Of a stretch of 11,983 nucleotides of DNA, positions 1-6,639 are shown one piece after another. The stretch's first letter is position 1. Each line of letters opens with the position of its first letter. Source of the stretch: Akkermansia muciniphila (lineage in GTDB: Bacteria > Verrucomicrobiota > Verrucomicrobiia > Limisphaerales > SXTU01); the NCBI GenBank assembly GCA_945872195.1, contig CAMBZO010000040.1, positions 1-11,983 of the forward strand, given 5' to 3'. Under the pieces are notes generated by a model. It made no database searches. It saw nothing but the letters and a program-made list of their open reading frames with translations, and was not told the origin of the DNA. Made by a program: the position numbers and the translations under genes.

Positions 1-3000
1 CCGCCCCGGTCAACGCCGTGTCCGGCGCGCGCACCGTGGATGAAGACACCGCGCTGACCTTCACCGCCGGCAACACCCTCAGCGTCACGGACGCCGAAGG
101 GAACCTGGCGACGGTGCGGGTGACGGTGACGCAGGGGACGTTGACGGTGAGCCTCGCCGGCGGGGCGACCCTCAGCGCCGGGGCCAGCGGCAGTGCCACG
201 CTCACGCTGTCGGGCACGCAGGTGCAGATCAATGCCGCGCTGCTCACCTTGAGCTACCAAGGCGCGCTGAACTACAACGGCTCCGATACGTTGACCGTGC
301 TGTCCACCGACGGCGGGAGCGCGACGGATTCGGACACGGTGGCGATCACGGTGAACGCGGTGAACGACGCGCCGACCTTGGCGGCGATTGCGGTGAGCGG
401 CACGGAAGACACGACGCTGACCTTTACGGCGGCGAATTTCACCGGTGGCTACGTGGATACAGAGAGCACGGCCCTCGCGAGCATCACGGTGGCAACCTTG
501 CCGGCGACGGGTTTACTGAAACTCTCGAGGGTTAACGTGACCTTGAACCAAGTGATCACCTTGGCCGATTTGCCCAACCTGACCTACGCGCCGGCGACGA
601 ACGAGAACGGGGCGAAGACCTTCACGGTGACGGCTTCCGACGGCGCGCTTTCCTCGGCAGCAGCGACGGTGACGATGACGCTGGCGGCAGTGAACGACGC
701 GCCGAGCTTTGCGCTCCCGGCGGGCACGGCCACCCCCGCCGGCGCGACCTGGACGGCGCAGGCGAGCGGCAGCCGGAATTGGCAGTCCATCGCCTCGTCG
801 GCGGACGGGACGAAGCTGGCGGCGGCGTCTGTCAACGGCCAGATTTACACCTCGACCGACTCGGGCGCGACCTGGACGGCGCGGGACAACAACCGGGTTT
901 GGCGGTCCATCGCCTCGTCGGCGGACGGGACGAAGCTGGCGGCGGGGGTTGACGGCGGCCAGATTTACACTTCGACCGACTCGGGCGCGACCTGGACGCC
1001 GCGGGAGAGCAGCCGGGCTTGGTATGGTATCACCTCGTCGGCGGACGGGACGAAACTGGCGGTGGGGGTTTACGGCGGCCAGATTTACACCTCGACCGAC
1101 TCGGGCGCGACCTGGACGGCGCGGGAGAGCAGCCGGTATTGGCAGTCCATCGCCTCGTCGGAGGACGGGACGAAGCTGGCGGCGGTGGTTTCCGGCGGCC
1201 AGATTTACACCTCGACCGACTCGGGCGCGACCTGGACGGCGCGGGCGAGCGGCAGCCGGAGTTGGCAGTCCATCGCCTCGTCGGCGGACGGGACGAAGCT
1301 GGCGGCTACGGTTCAAAACGGCCAGATTTACACCTCGACCGACTCGGGCGCGACCTGGACGGCGCGGGACAGCAACCGGGTTTGGCGGTCCATCGCCTCG
1401 TCGGCGGACGGGACGAAGCTGGCGGCGGGGGTTTACGGCGGACAGATTTACACCTCGGCGGGTTCCTCTTTGCCTTACGTTCTCACCGTCTTGGAGGATG
1501 CCGGGGCGCAAAGCCAGAGCGGCTTCGCCACGAGCATCTCCGCCGGCCCGGCGGATGAAGCGGCGCAGACGGTGGCCTTCACCGTCGCGAACAACAACAA
1601 CGCCCTCTTCAGCGCCCAGCCGGCGATTGCCGCGGACGGCACGCTCACCTTCACCCCCGCTGCGAACGCCAACGGCAGCGCGACGGTGACGGTGACGGCA
1701 CAGGACAACGGCCTCACCGCCAACGGCGGCGTGGACACGAGTGCGGCGCAGACCTTCACGATCACCGTGACGCCGGTGAACGACGCGCCTACGCTCACCA
1801 CGGTGACGACGCTCACGGGCGCGACGGAGGACACGGCCTTCCCGATCACCTTCGCCACGCTCGCGGCGGCGGCGGACGAGGCGGACGTGGACGGCAATAC
1901 GCTGTCCTTCCGCATCGAGGCGGTGTCGGGCGGCACGCTCACCAAGGGCGGTTCGGCGGTGACGCCGGGCACGACGTTGCTGGCCACCGGCGAGACGCTG
2001 GTGTGGACGCCGGCGGCGAACGCCAACGGGACGCTGCCCGCCTTCACGATCAAAGCCTGGGATGGCGCGCTCGCCTCGGCCGCCCCCGTGCAGGTGCAGG
2101 TGACGGTGGCGGCGGTGAATGACATACCGGTGGTGGCCAACGCCATCCCGGACCAGAGTGGCGTTTACGGCAACGCCTTCAGCTTCGCGTTCGCGGCGAA
2201 CACCTTCGCCGACGTGGACACGGGCGACACGCAGGCTTACAGCGCGAGCGGGATGCCGGCGGGGATCACCTTCAACGCGACCACGCGCACCTTCAGCGGC
2301 ACGCCCACGGTGTCGGGCACGTATGCGGTGGCGGTGACCGCCACCGACGCGGGCGGCCTGAGCGTGACGGCGACGTTTAACCTGGCGGTGACCAACACCG
2401 CGCCGGTGGCGACGGCCCAAGCCGTGAGCACGGCGGAAGACACGGCCAAGGCGATCACCCTCGCCGGCACGGATGCCGAGGGCAACGCGCTGACCTACAC
2501 GGTGGTGGCCCCGCCGACGAACGGCACCCTGAGCGGCGCGGGCGCGAGCCGGAGCTACACGCCGAGCCTGAACTTCCACGGCGGCGACAGCTTCACCTTC
2601 AAGGTGAACGACGGGTTGCTGGACTCCAGCGTGGTGAGGGTCTCGCTCACCGTCACCCCGGTGAACGATGCGCCGGTGGCTCGCCCGGATGTGGCGGCGG
2701 TGAACGAAGACAGCACGAGCAACACACTGAATGTCCTCGCCAACGACTCGGACGTGGACGGCGATCTTTTGACCGTCACCACCGCGACTGCGCTGCACGG
2801 CACCGTGAGCATCAACCTAGACGGGACGTTGAGCTACACGCCGACGCGTGACTTCTACGGCACCGAGACGATCACCTACGTCGTGCGGGATCCGTCGGGG
2901 GCGACTGCGACTGCCACCCTCACCGTCACGGTCTATGCCAAGCCGGTCAACACACTGCCGGCGGGCACTAACATGGTGTTCCAGAGCCAGTCTCTTGTCT

Positions 3001-4190
3001 TCTCGAGGACGAATGCGCCAGCCAATGGCCTCACCGTGGCGGATCCGGACAGCACGCACTTGTCGGTGGTGCTCTCCGTGACCAACGGAGTGCTCCAGGC
3101 GGGCGGCACGGTCGGCATCACCTTCGGCGACGGGGTGAGCGTGGGCACGAACACGCTGGTCCTCTCCGGCAGCATCGCCGCCCTCAACGCCGCGCTCGAA
3201 GGCCTGATCTACAAGCCGGCGACGAACTATTTCGGCACGGACTTCCTCAGTGTCAGCACCTCGGACGAGGGCGGGCGGCAGGACGTGGACAGCACTGGGG
3301 TGAGCCTCCTCGTCGAGGTTCAGGCGCTGGGCGGTGTGCCCAAGGTCTCCTTGGAAAGCCTGAACAAACCCGACACCGGAGTGATGATCACGAACGTGAC
3401 GGCCATCGCGATGAACACAAACCTCGTGCAGGGGATTACCTTTGATCCGACCAACAACGTGGTGAACGTGATCGCCGTGGGCGGGCAGGATGGTTCGACC
3501 AATCGTTCGACCCTCACGGTGAAGGTCAAGTTGAGCGATGGCACCGAGCGGGACGTGGTGGTGCCCGTGATCATCTACCAACCGCTGCTGGCGGCCACCA
3601 CCAACAGCGCGACCTACAACTCCAGCTTCAGCACGCCGCTGTTCAACTTCCAGAACAGCCTCTACGAGCAGAAGGTGCGGGTGCAGAACAACACCCCCTT
3701 CGACTTCACCGCCCTGCGCATCACGGCCATGAACCTGCCGGCTACGGTGACCTTGCAGAACGCGTCCCTCACCAACGGCGGCAAAGTCTATATTGATTAC
3801 AACCTGCCGGTCCTCTCCGGCAGCAACGTGACGCTCAAGCTGGAGTATTTCAGCAGCGACCTGAAACCCTTCACGCCCGGGCTGAAGTTGGAGCTGCTCA
3901 ACACGACCCGCACGAACGCCGCGCCGCCGGGGGCCGTGATGGCTTCCGTCGCCCCGAAGACCGGCTACTCGCCCGACGGCCTGAAAAAGAACTACCTCTA
4001 CTGGCCCAGCAAAGTCGGCAAGCGCTACTACGTGCAATACAAGGACGCCGTCGGCGACTTGTGGAAGACCTCGGGCGTCATCGTCCTCGGGACCGGGTTG
4101 GACATTCACTGGATGGACGATGGGGCGCCCAACACGGACACCCCCCCGCCGGATGCGGGGCGTTTCTACCGGGTTGTCACCGACCGCTAA
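1..4190 (+). CDS. Giant secreted/surface protein with cadherin-like and Ig-like modules and an internal BNR propeller (5' partial)
   Basis: The reading frame is open from the window edge (first whole codon at 3), so the gene starts upstream; the GTG at 18 lies inside a module and is not a credible start. About 1395 residues are visible. Counting from that GTG, the order is: cadherin-like (1-115); cadherin-like (117-225); six Asp-box blades (243-480); cadherin-like with VLEDAGAQ (491-590); cadherin-like with DEADVDGN at 620-627; He_PIG/dystroglycan-type Ig fold (about 712-790); two Big_9/VCBS-like domains (about 793-885 and 887-975, the second with NDSDVDGD at 909-916, a likely calcium site); a further module like the first one (about 977-1103); a non-repetitive C-terminal part (1104-1390). 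The recurring NDAP linkers mark module borders. The last 55 residues (YYVQYKD...W...RFYRVV) resemble a C-terminal module frequent in secreted verrucomicrobial proteins. Adhesion or polymer binding is inferred; no catalytic site is visible. The barrel gene follows after 24 bp. Confidence 0.88.
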   Translation, partial: APVNAVSGARTVDEDTALTFTAGNTLSVTDAEGNLATVRVTVTQGTLTVSLAGGATLSAGASGSATLTLSGTQVQINAALLTLSYQGALNYNGSDTLTVLSTDGGSATDSDTVAITVNAVNDAPTLAAIAVSGTEDTTLTFTAANFTGGYVDTESTALASITVATLPATGLLKLSRVNVTLNQVITLADLPNLTYAPATNENGAKTFTVTASDGALSSAAATVTMTLAAVNDAPSFALPAGTATPAGATWTAQASGSRNWQSIASSADGTKLAAASVNGQIYTSTDSGATWTARDNNRVWRSIASSADGTKLAAGVDGGQIYTSTDSGATWTPRESSRAWYGITSSADGTKLAVGVYGGQIYTSTDSGATWTARESSRYWQSIASSEDGTKLAAVVSGGQIYTSTDSGATWTARASGSRSWQSIASSADGTKLAATVQNGQIYTSTDSGATWTARDSNRVWRSIASSADGTKLAAGVYGGQIYTSAGSSLPYVLTVLEDAGAQSQSGFATSISAGPADEAAQTVAFTVANNNNALFSAQPAIAADGTLTFTPAANANGSATVTVTAQDNGLTANGGVDTSAAQTFTITVTPVNDAPTLTTVTTLTGATEDTAFPITFATLAAAADEADVDGNTLSFRIEAVSGGTLTKGGSAVTPGTTLLATGETLVWTPAANANGTLPAFTIKAWDGALASAAPVQVQVTVAAVNDIPVVANAIPDQSGVYGNAFSFAFAANTFADVDTGDTQAYSASGMPAGITFNATTRTFSGTPTVSGTYAVAVTATDAGGLSVTATFNLAVTNTAPVATAQAVSTAEDTAKAITLAGTDAEGNALTYTVVAPPTNGTLSGAGASRSYTPSLNFHGGDSFTFKVNDGLLDSSVVRVSLTVTPVNDAPVARPDVAAVNEDSTSNTLNVLANDSDVDGDLLTVTTATALHGTVSINLDGTLSYTPTRDFYGTETITYVVRDPSGATATATLTVTVYAKPVNTLPAGTNMVFQSQSLVFSRTNAPANGLTVADPDSTHLSVVLSVTNGVLQAGGTVGITFGDGVSVGTNTLVLSGSIAALNAALEGLIYKPATNYFGTDFLSVSTSDEGGRQDVDSTGVSLLVEVQALGGVPKVSLESLNKPDTGVMITNVTAIAMNTNLVQGITFDPTNNVVNVIAVGGQDGSTNRSTLTVKVKLSDGTERDVVVPVIIYQPLLAATTNSATYNSSFSTPLFNFQNSLYEQKVRVQNNTPFDFTALRITAMNLPATVTLQNASLTNGGKVYIDYNLPVLSGSNVTLKLEYFSSDLKPFTPGLKLELLNTTRTNAAPPGAVMASVAPKTGYSPDGLKKNYLYWPSKVGKRYYVQYKDAVGDLWKTSGVIVLGTGLDIHWMDDGAPNTDTPPPDAGRFYRVVTDR
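744..1459 (+). repeat. Six tandem 120/123-bp repeats encoding Asp-box (BNR) propeller blades
   Basis: Repeat starts, all at the string gcgacctggacg, are at 744, 867, 987, 1107, 1227 and 1350, giving periods of 123, 120, 120, 120 and 123 bp. Each unit encodes 40-41 residues with the Asp-box STDSGATWT and the core IASSADGTKLA. The copies are nearly identical even at synonymous positions. Differences cluster in two patches per unit: just after TWTA (ASGSR, DNNR, ESSR, ESSR, ASGSR, DSNR) and just before GQIYTS. Units 5-6 resemble units 1-2, which suggests a two-unit block duplication. The last unit degenerates at its Asp-box, after about 1459. Six such blades would make a beta-propeller; the fold is inferred from the family. 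Confidence 0.93.
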
Positions 4191-4214
4191 CCCCGGCCTC
4201 CTTCTCGCACCACT

Positions 4215-5291
4215 ATGAAGCACCTCACGCTGTTGCTCACGGGCGCTTGCGCCGTGCACACCTACGCTCAAGCCCAAGCCCTCAATGAACCCGCGACGTC
4301 ACGCCATCATTTTGGCGCGGGCGTCCCGGTCTGGTTGAAGGCCCGTGGCAACATCACCGCCACCCGCGCCACGGACCCCGGGGCGGCCCCCGGCGCACCC
4401 GCTACGCTGGCCGATGGCCGCGTGGACCGCTTCTACGACGATGGCTTCAACGCCGTCAACGCGGTCGGCAATCCGGCGCTCGGCCCCGGCGGCACGCCCA
4501 TCACCTCCTTCTTCGGCTACCAGAACAACCTCACCCAGGTGGTGCCCGCCGCCGGGGCCGGCACGCTGTCCTTGCACAGCGTCCAGCTCAACGGCGGGGA
4601 TTACGCCAAGAGCTTGGCCAACCAGCCCTTCCCCGGCCTGGAGTTCTTCTACCGTTACGACTGGAAGGCGGGGGAAAAGTGGTCCCTCAGTTGGGAGTTG
4701 GCCGCCGCTTATCACTGGTTCAACTGGGAGAAGAACGGCGCGGCCAACTCGACGGCGAACGTGCTCACTGACACTTACGCGCTGAACGGGGTGGCCCTGC
4801 CCGCGACCACCTACCCGGGTGCCTTCGTCCCCACCCCCTTCACCCCGCAGATCGGCAGCACGCCCACGCGCACCGAGGCGACGGTAGCCGCCGCCGTGAC
4901 GGGCAAGCGCCAGCTCCAGATGCACGCGCTGCAACTGCGCGTGGCCCCGGCCCTGAACTGGGAGCCGACGCCGGACTGGCAGATCGGGGTGCAAGCGGGC
5001 TTGGCCTTGGGCGTGGGCTACTCGCAACTGAGCTACGCCGAGCAGACCACGGTGGCGCTCGCCACCGCGCCGGTGATTAGCCAAAGCGGTCGCACCACGG
5101 ATGCACACTTCTGGGCGGGCCTCTTCAGCGCGGTGCGGGTGAACCGCCGCCTGAGCGAACACTGGGACGCCCATATCGACGTGCGCCACTTGCTGACGGA
5201 CCCGCTCACCCACAACGCCCCGACGCGTTCCGGCACGATCAACCTGTCCGACGGCGTCGGCGTGGGCGCAGGCGTGAGCTACCGGTTTTAG
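4215..5291 (+). CDS. Outer-membrane beta-barrel protein
   Basis: 358 residues. The N-terminus is a signal peptide (Lys at 2, hydrophobic LTLLLTGACAV, likely cleavage after an Ala in AQAQA at about 18-23). The mature part alternates polar and hydrophobic residues and is rich in Trp/Tyr, as in amphipathic strands (for example EFFYRYDWK, WSLSWELAAAYHWF, WEPTPDWQIGVQAGLALGVGY, HWDAHIDVRHLL). The chain ends in GAGVSYRF: a terminal Phe with alternating aromatics is the usual barrel-assembly signal. The string RFYDDGFNAVNAVGN followed by FFGYQNN resembles a motif in verrucomicrobial outer-membrane barrels of unknown function. It probably sits in the outer membrane as a porin or anchor. It starts 24 bp after the giant surface protein, so co-transcription is likely; whether it helps secrete or anchor that protein is conjecture. 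No strong Shine-Dalgarno is visible before the ATG. Confidence 0.85.
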   Translation: MKHLTLLLTGACAVHTYAQAQALNEPATSRHHFGAGVPVWLKARGNITATRATDPGAAPGAPATLADGRVDRFYDDGFNAVNAVGNPALGPGGTPITSFFGYQNNLTQVVPAAGAGTLSLHSVQLNGGDYAKSLANQPFPGLEFFYRYDWKAGEKWSLSWELAAAYHWFNWEKNGAANSTANVLTDTYALNGVALPATTYPGAFVPTPFTPQIGSTPTRTEATVAAAVTGKRQLQMHALQLRVAPALNWEPTPDWQIGVQAGLALGVGYSQLSYAEQTTVALATAPVISQSGRTTDAHFWAGLFSAVRVNRRLSEHWDAHIDVRHLLTDPLTHNAPTRSGTINLSDGVGVGAGVSYRF

Positions 5292-5293
5292 AC

Positions 5294-5315
5294 TTTCCCG
5301 CGCGTCGCGGGGAAA
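5294..5315 (+). terminator. Possible hairpin terminator after the barrel gene
   Basis: A 9-bp stem (TTTCCCGCG with CGCGGGGAAA, one bulged G) and a 3-nt loop begin three bases after the TAG stop at 5289-5291. No T-run follows, so it is not a textbook rho-independent terminator. It may still act as a 3' stabiliser or weak terminator for the two-gene surface unit. Confidence 0.4.
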
Positions 5316-5327
5316 CAGGCTCCGGCC

Positions 5328-5706
5328 GTGCATTCGTGTGCCGGCGGGAGCTTGTCGTCTTTCAGGGAGCACCGCCGGTTTTGTCCTGCCGTCACCTCCA
5401 AGCCGGTCAAGGTGGTGACTGGCTCGACTGTTGTTTCCGTCCACCACCTGTTCGACGAGGGGTCGGTTCGCATTAGTTCCACGCCGCCCCGCGCGCAGAT
5501 CAAGCTCGGCGGCACAAACGTCATTGGCCAGACCGCCGCCGCCAAGCCGCTCGAACTTCCGCTGCCAGTCGGCTCGCACGCATTCGTCGCATCACCTTCC
5601 ATGCCCAGGTTGAGCGTCGTCAAATGCAACCCTCGGCACGCTCGCGGAAGGCGGAACTACCGGCCCCTTCGGCGCAAGCCAGGCGTCGGAGAATGAAACC
5701 TTTTGA
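5328..5706 (+). pseudogene. PEGA-domain-like coding fragment, apparently frameshifted
   Basis: Translation from 5328 gives a stretch at 5457-5594 (GSVRISSTPPRAQIKLGG, then an IGQT turn and LELPLPVGSHAFVAS) that has the shape of a PEGA domain: S-x-P-x-x-A near the start, a G-G/G-x-T turn and a closing P-x-G-x-H strand. Third codon positions here are strongly G/C, as in the surrounding real genes. After about 5628 that frame loses its coding look, while the +1 frame gives TLGTLAEGGTTGPFG with high GC3 and a stop at 5704-5706. This suggests a one-base indel, or a sequencing error. No convincing start, signal peptide or upstream domain is present; the frame is open back to the TAG of the barrel gene. 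PEGA domains usually sit in surface or envelope proteins. I read this as the remnant of a larger gene. Confidence 0.4.
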
Positions 5707-6137
5707 AACTCTCCCGGCGCGACCGCGTGCGGCGAGTAGCCCTCGACTGGCAGTGTCGTAGTGCCGAACTTCAGCACAGCGCCCTCAGCATCCACCGTCA
5801 TGTGTGCGCGCGGATGATACGTCTGCAACACCAGCAGGAGCAGCCGGCGCTTGATTCGGCAAGTTCCCTCCCGCAGCACAAGTGCCTCGACCCCGCACGT
5901 CAATTGGTTTGCCTCGACGAACACGCGCGGTCCCGCGGCCGTGAGTCGAAGATTCGTATCAGCCCGCTTGCGTCCGGAGGCTTCGCCGGCGAGCAGTTCA
6001 ATCATCTTCACCAAGGCCAGTCGCTCGACTGTGAAGCGCATGGCTGAAGCGAACTGAAACGGTCGCAGCGCGTCAACGCTGGCGAGCATCTCTTTTGCGA
6101 AGAAATTCTCCCTCCCGAATCCATCGTCTCGACACAC
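5592..6137 (-). CDS. Hypothetical protein, possible sliding-clamp-like domain
   Basis: 181 codons from a GTG at 6137; an internal ATG at 6041 (MRFTVER) gives a 149-residue product and is the start I favour. From that Met the pattern is a short strand, a helix (LALVKMIELLAGEA), then a run of strands (TNLRLTAAGPRVFVEA, VEALVLREG), a helix (RRLLLLVLQTY) and two more strands (AHMTVDAEGAVLKFG, TTLPVEGYSP). This order and the closing hydrophobic loop resemble one domain of a DNA polymerase III beta clamp; that is a fold-level impression only. Third positions are G/C-rich in this frame, supporting real coding between about 5720 and 6041. The last 25-35 codons overlap the PEGA-like fragment on the other strand and look less coding, so the natural C-terminus may be lost. 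No neighbour on the same strand suggests a function. Confidence 0.45.
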   Translation of the reverse strand: MCRDDGFGRENFFAKEMLASVDALRPFQFASAMRFTVERLALVKMIELLAGEASGRKRADTNLRLTAAGPRVFVEANQLTCGVEALVLREGTCRIKRRLLLLVLQTYHPRAHMTVDAEGAVLKFGTTTLPVEGYSPHAVAPGEFQKVSFSDAWLAPKGPVVPPSASVPRVAFDDAQPGHGR

Positions 6138-6176
6138 CTCCCTTGCAACTCACACCCCCCCCGCCCACCCTCGGAG

Positions 6177-6196
6177 TTTGGGGTCATTTGGGGTCA
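6177..6196. repeat. Two tandem copies of TTTGGGGTCA
   Basis: A perfect 10-bp direct repeat (6177-6186 and 6187-6196) in the gap between the minus-strand ORF and the Tat oxidoreductase. It could be a remnant of a mobile-element end or simple slippage; the sequence alone does not decide. Confidence 0.55.
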
Positions 6197-6317
6197 TGTG
6201 AAGGCGTGAATTGTGCGCCACCGTGCGAACCTGTCAAAAACTAGGGAGCGCATTATCATCAATGATGACATTCCTTTCTCGCACCATGTCGCATTATCGC
6301 GTAGCCGACGCGATGGC

Positions 6318-6340
6318 TTCGAGTCCCGCCACCGGCACCA
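6318..6340 (+). other. Isolated tRNA 3'-end-like sequence (possible attachment-site remnant)
   Basis: The layout fits a tRNA 3' end exactly: T-loop TTCGAGT (6318-6324), T-stem 3' strand CCCGC (6325-6329), acceptor 3' strand CACCGGC (6330-6336), discriminator A, then CCA (6338-6340). No matching 5' half is present: no GCCGGTG acceptor strand, D-arm or anticodon arm lies in the 80 bases upstream, and the bases just before the loop do not pair with the T-stem. It is therefore not a functional tRNA. Integrative elements that insert into tRNA 3' ends leave such short copies, which would suit the gene debris around it. A chance match is possible because part of it is GC-biased. Confidence 0.4.
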
Positions 6341-6639
6341 CTCGTTGAGGCAATCTCCACTGGTAACGGCATCAAACAGACCCGTGCATGAGGTGTCATG
6401 GTTGGTGTGGCCATGGTGAAGAGGAGTGGATGCGCGAGTGGCTAAATCAATCCATCACGAATGGAGTGTTGGATTATTTAAGCACGGAAATCTCCTCACC
6501 TCTTGGTGGTGCCAAGGTTCTGCTGTGCGCGTCTCGGCACGACGGTGTCCGTGTCGGCTGCTTCGCGCGGAGCCGAATGCAATGGACCCGGCAGCGTCAA
6601 CCAACACAGACTTTCCACTATCCGCTCCAGTGACCGCGC

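Larger units (their letters stand above)
6138..6639. other. About 500 bp without a recognisable gene
   Basis: Apart from the 10-bp tandem repeat and the tRNA-end-like string, I see no supported gene. Short open frames here (for example 6213-6419, 6388-6633) lack family features and a consistent third-position G/C bias. Composition is more AT-rich and uneven than in the flanking genes, notably at 6235-6275 and 6455-6490. The promoter of the downstream Tat unit must lie here or just upstream, but no -35/-10 pair stands out. Confidence 0.5.

Noticed and set aside
744..1459. Regular repeats considered as a CRISPR array
   Set aside because: Units are 120/123 bp, in frame, contiguous without spacers and encode Asp-box blades.
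513..2798. Long minus-strand open frame opposite the giant surface protein
   Set aside because: Its product is dominated by Arg, Gly, Val and His in an irregular pattern, as expected from antisense reading of GC-rich repeats; the plus strand has clear domains throughout.
2817..4277. Minus-strand open frame of 486 codons
   Set aside because: Antisense shadow of the C-terminal half of the surface protein; no domain or start context.
4299..5579. Minus-strand open frame opposite the barrel gene
   Set aside because: Arg/Gly/Val/His-rich shadow; the plus strand encodes a signal peptide and barrel strands.
5288..5629. Minus-strand 113-codon frame
   Set aside because: Lies opposite the PEGA-like stretch, whose codon bias favours the plus strand.
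6240..6340. Complete tRNA gene ending at 6340
   Set aside because: No 5' acceptor strand, D-arm or anticodon arm; the T-stem 5' strand does not pair.
6388..6633. 81-codon plus-strand open frame in the gap
   Set aside because: No family features, no Shine-Dalgarno, and codon third positions do not show the bias seen in neighbouring genes.
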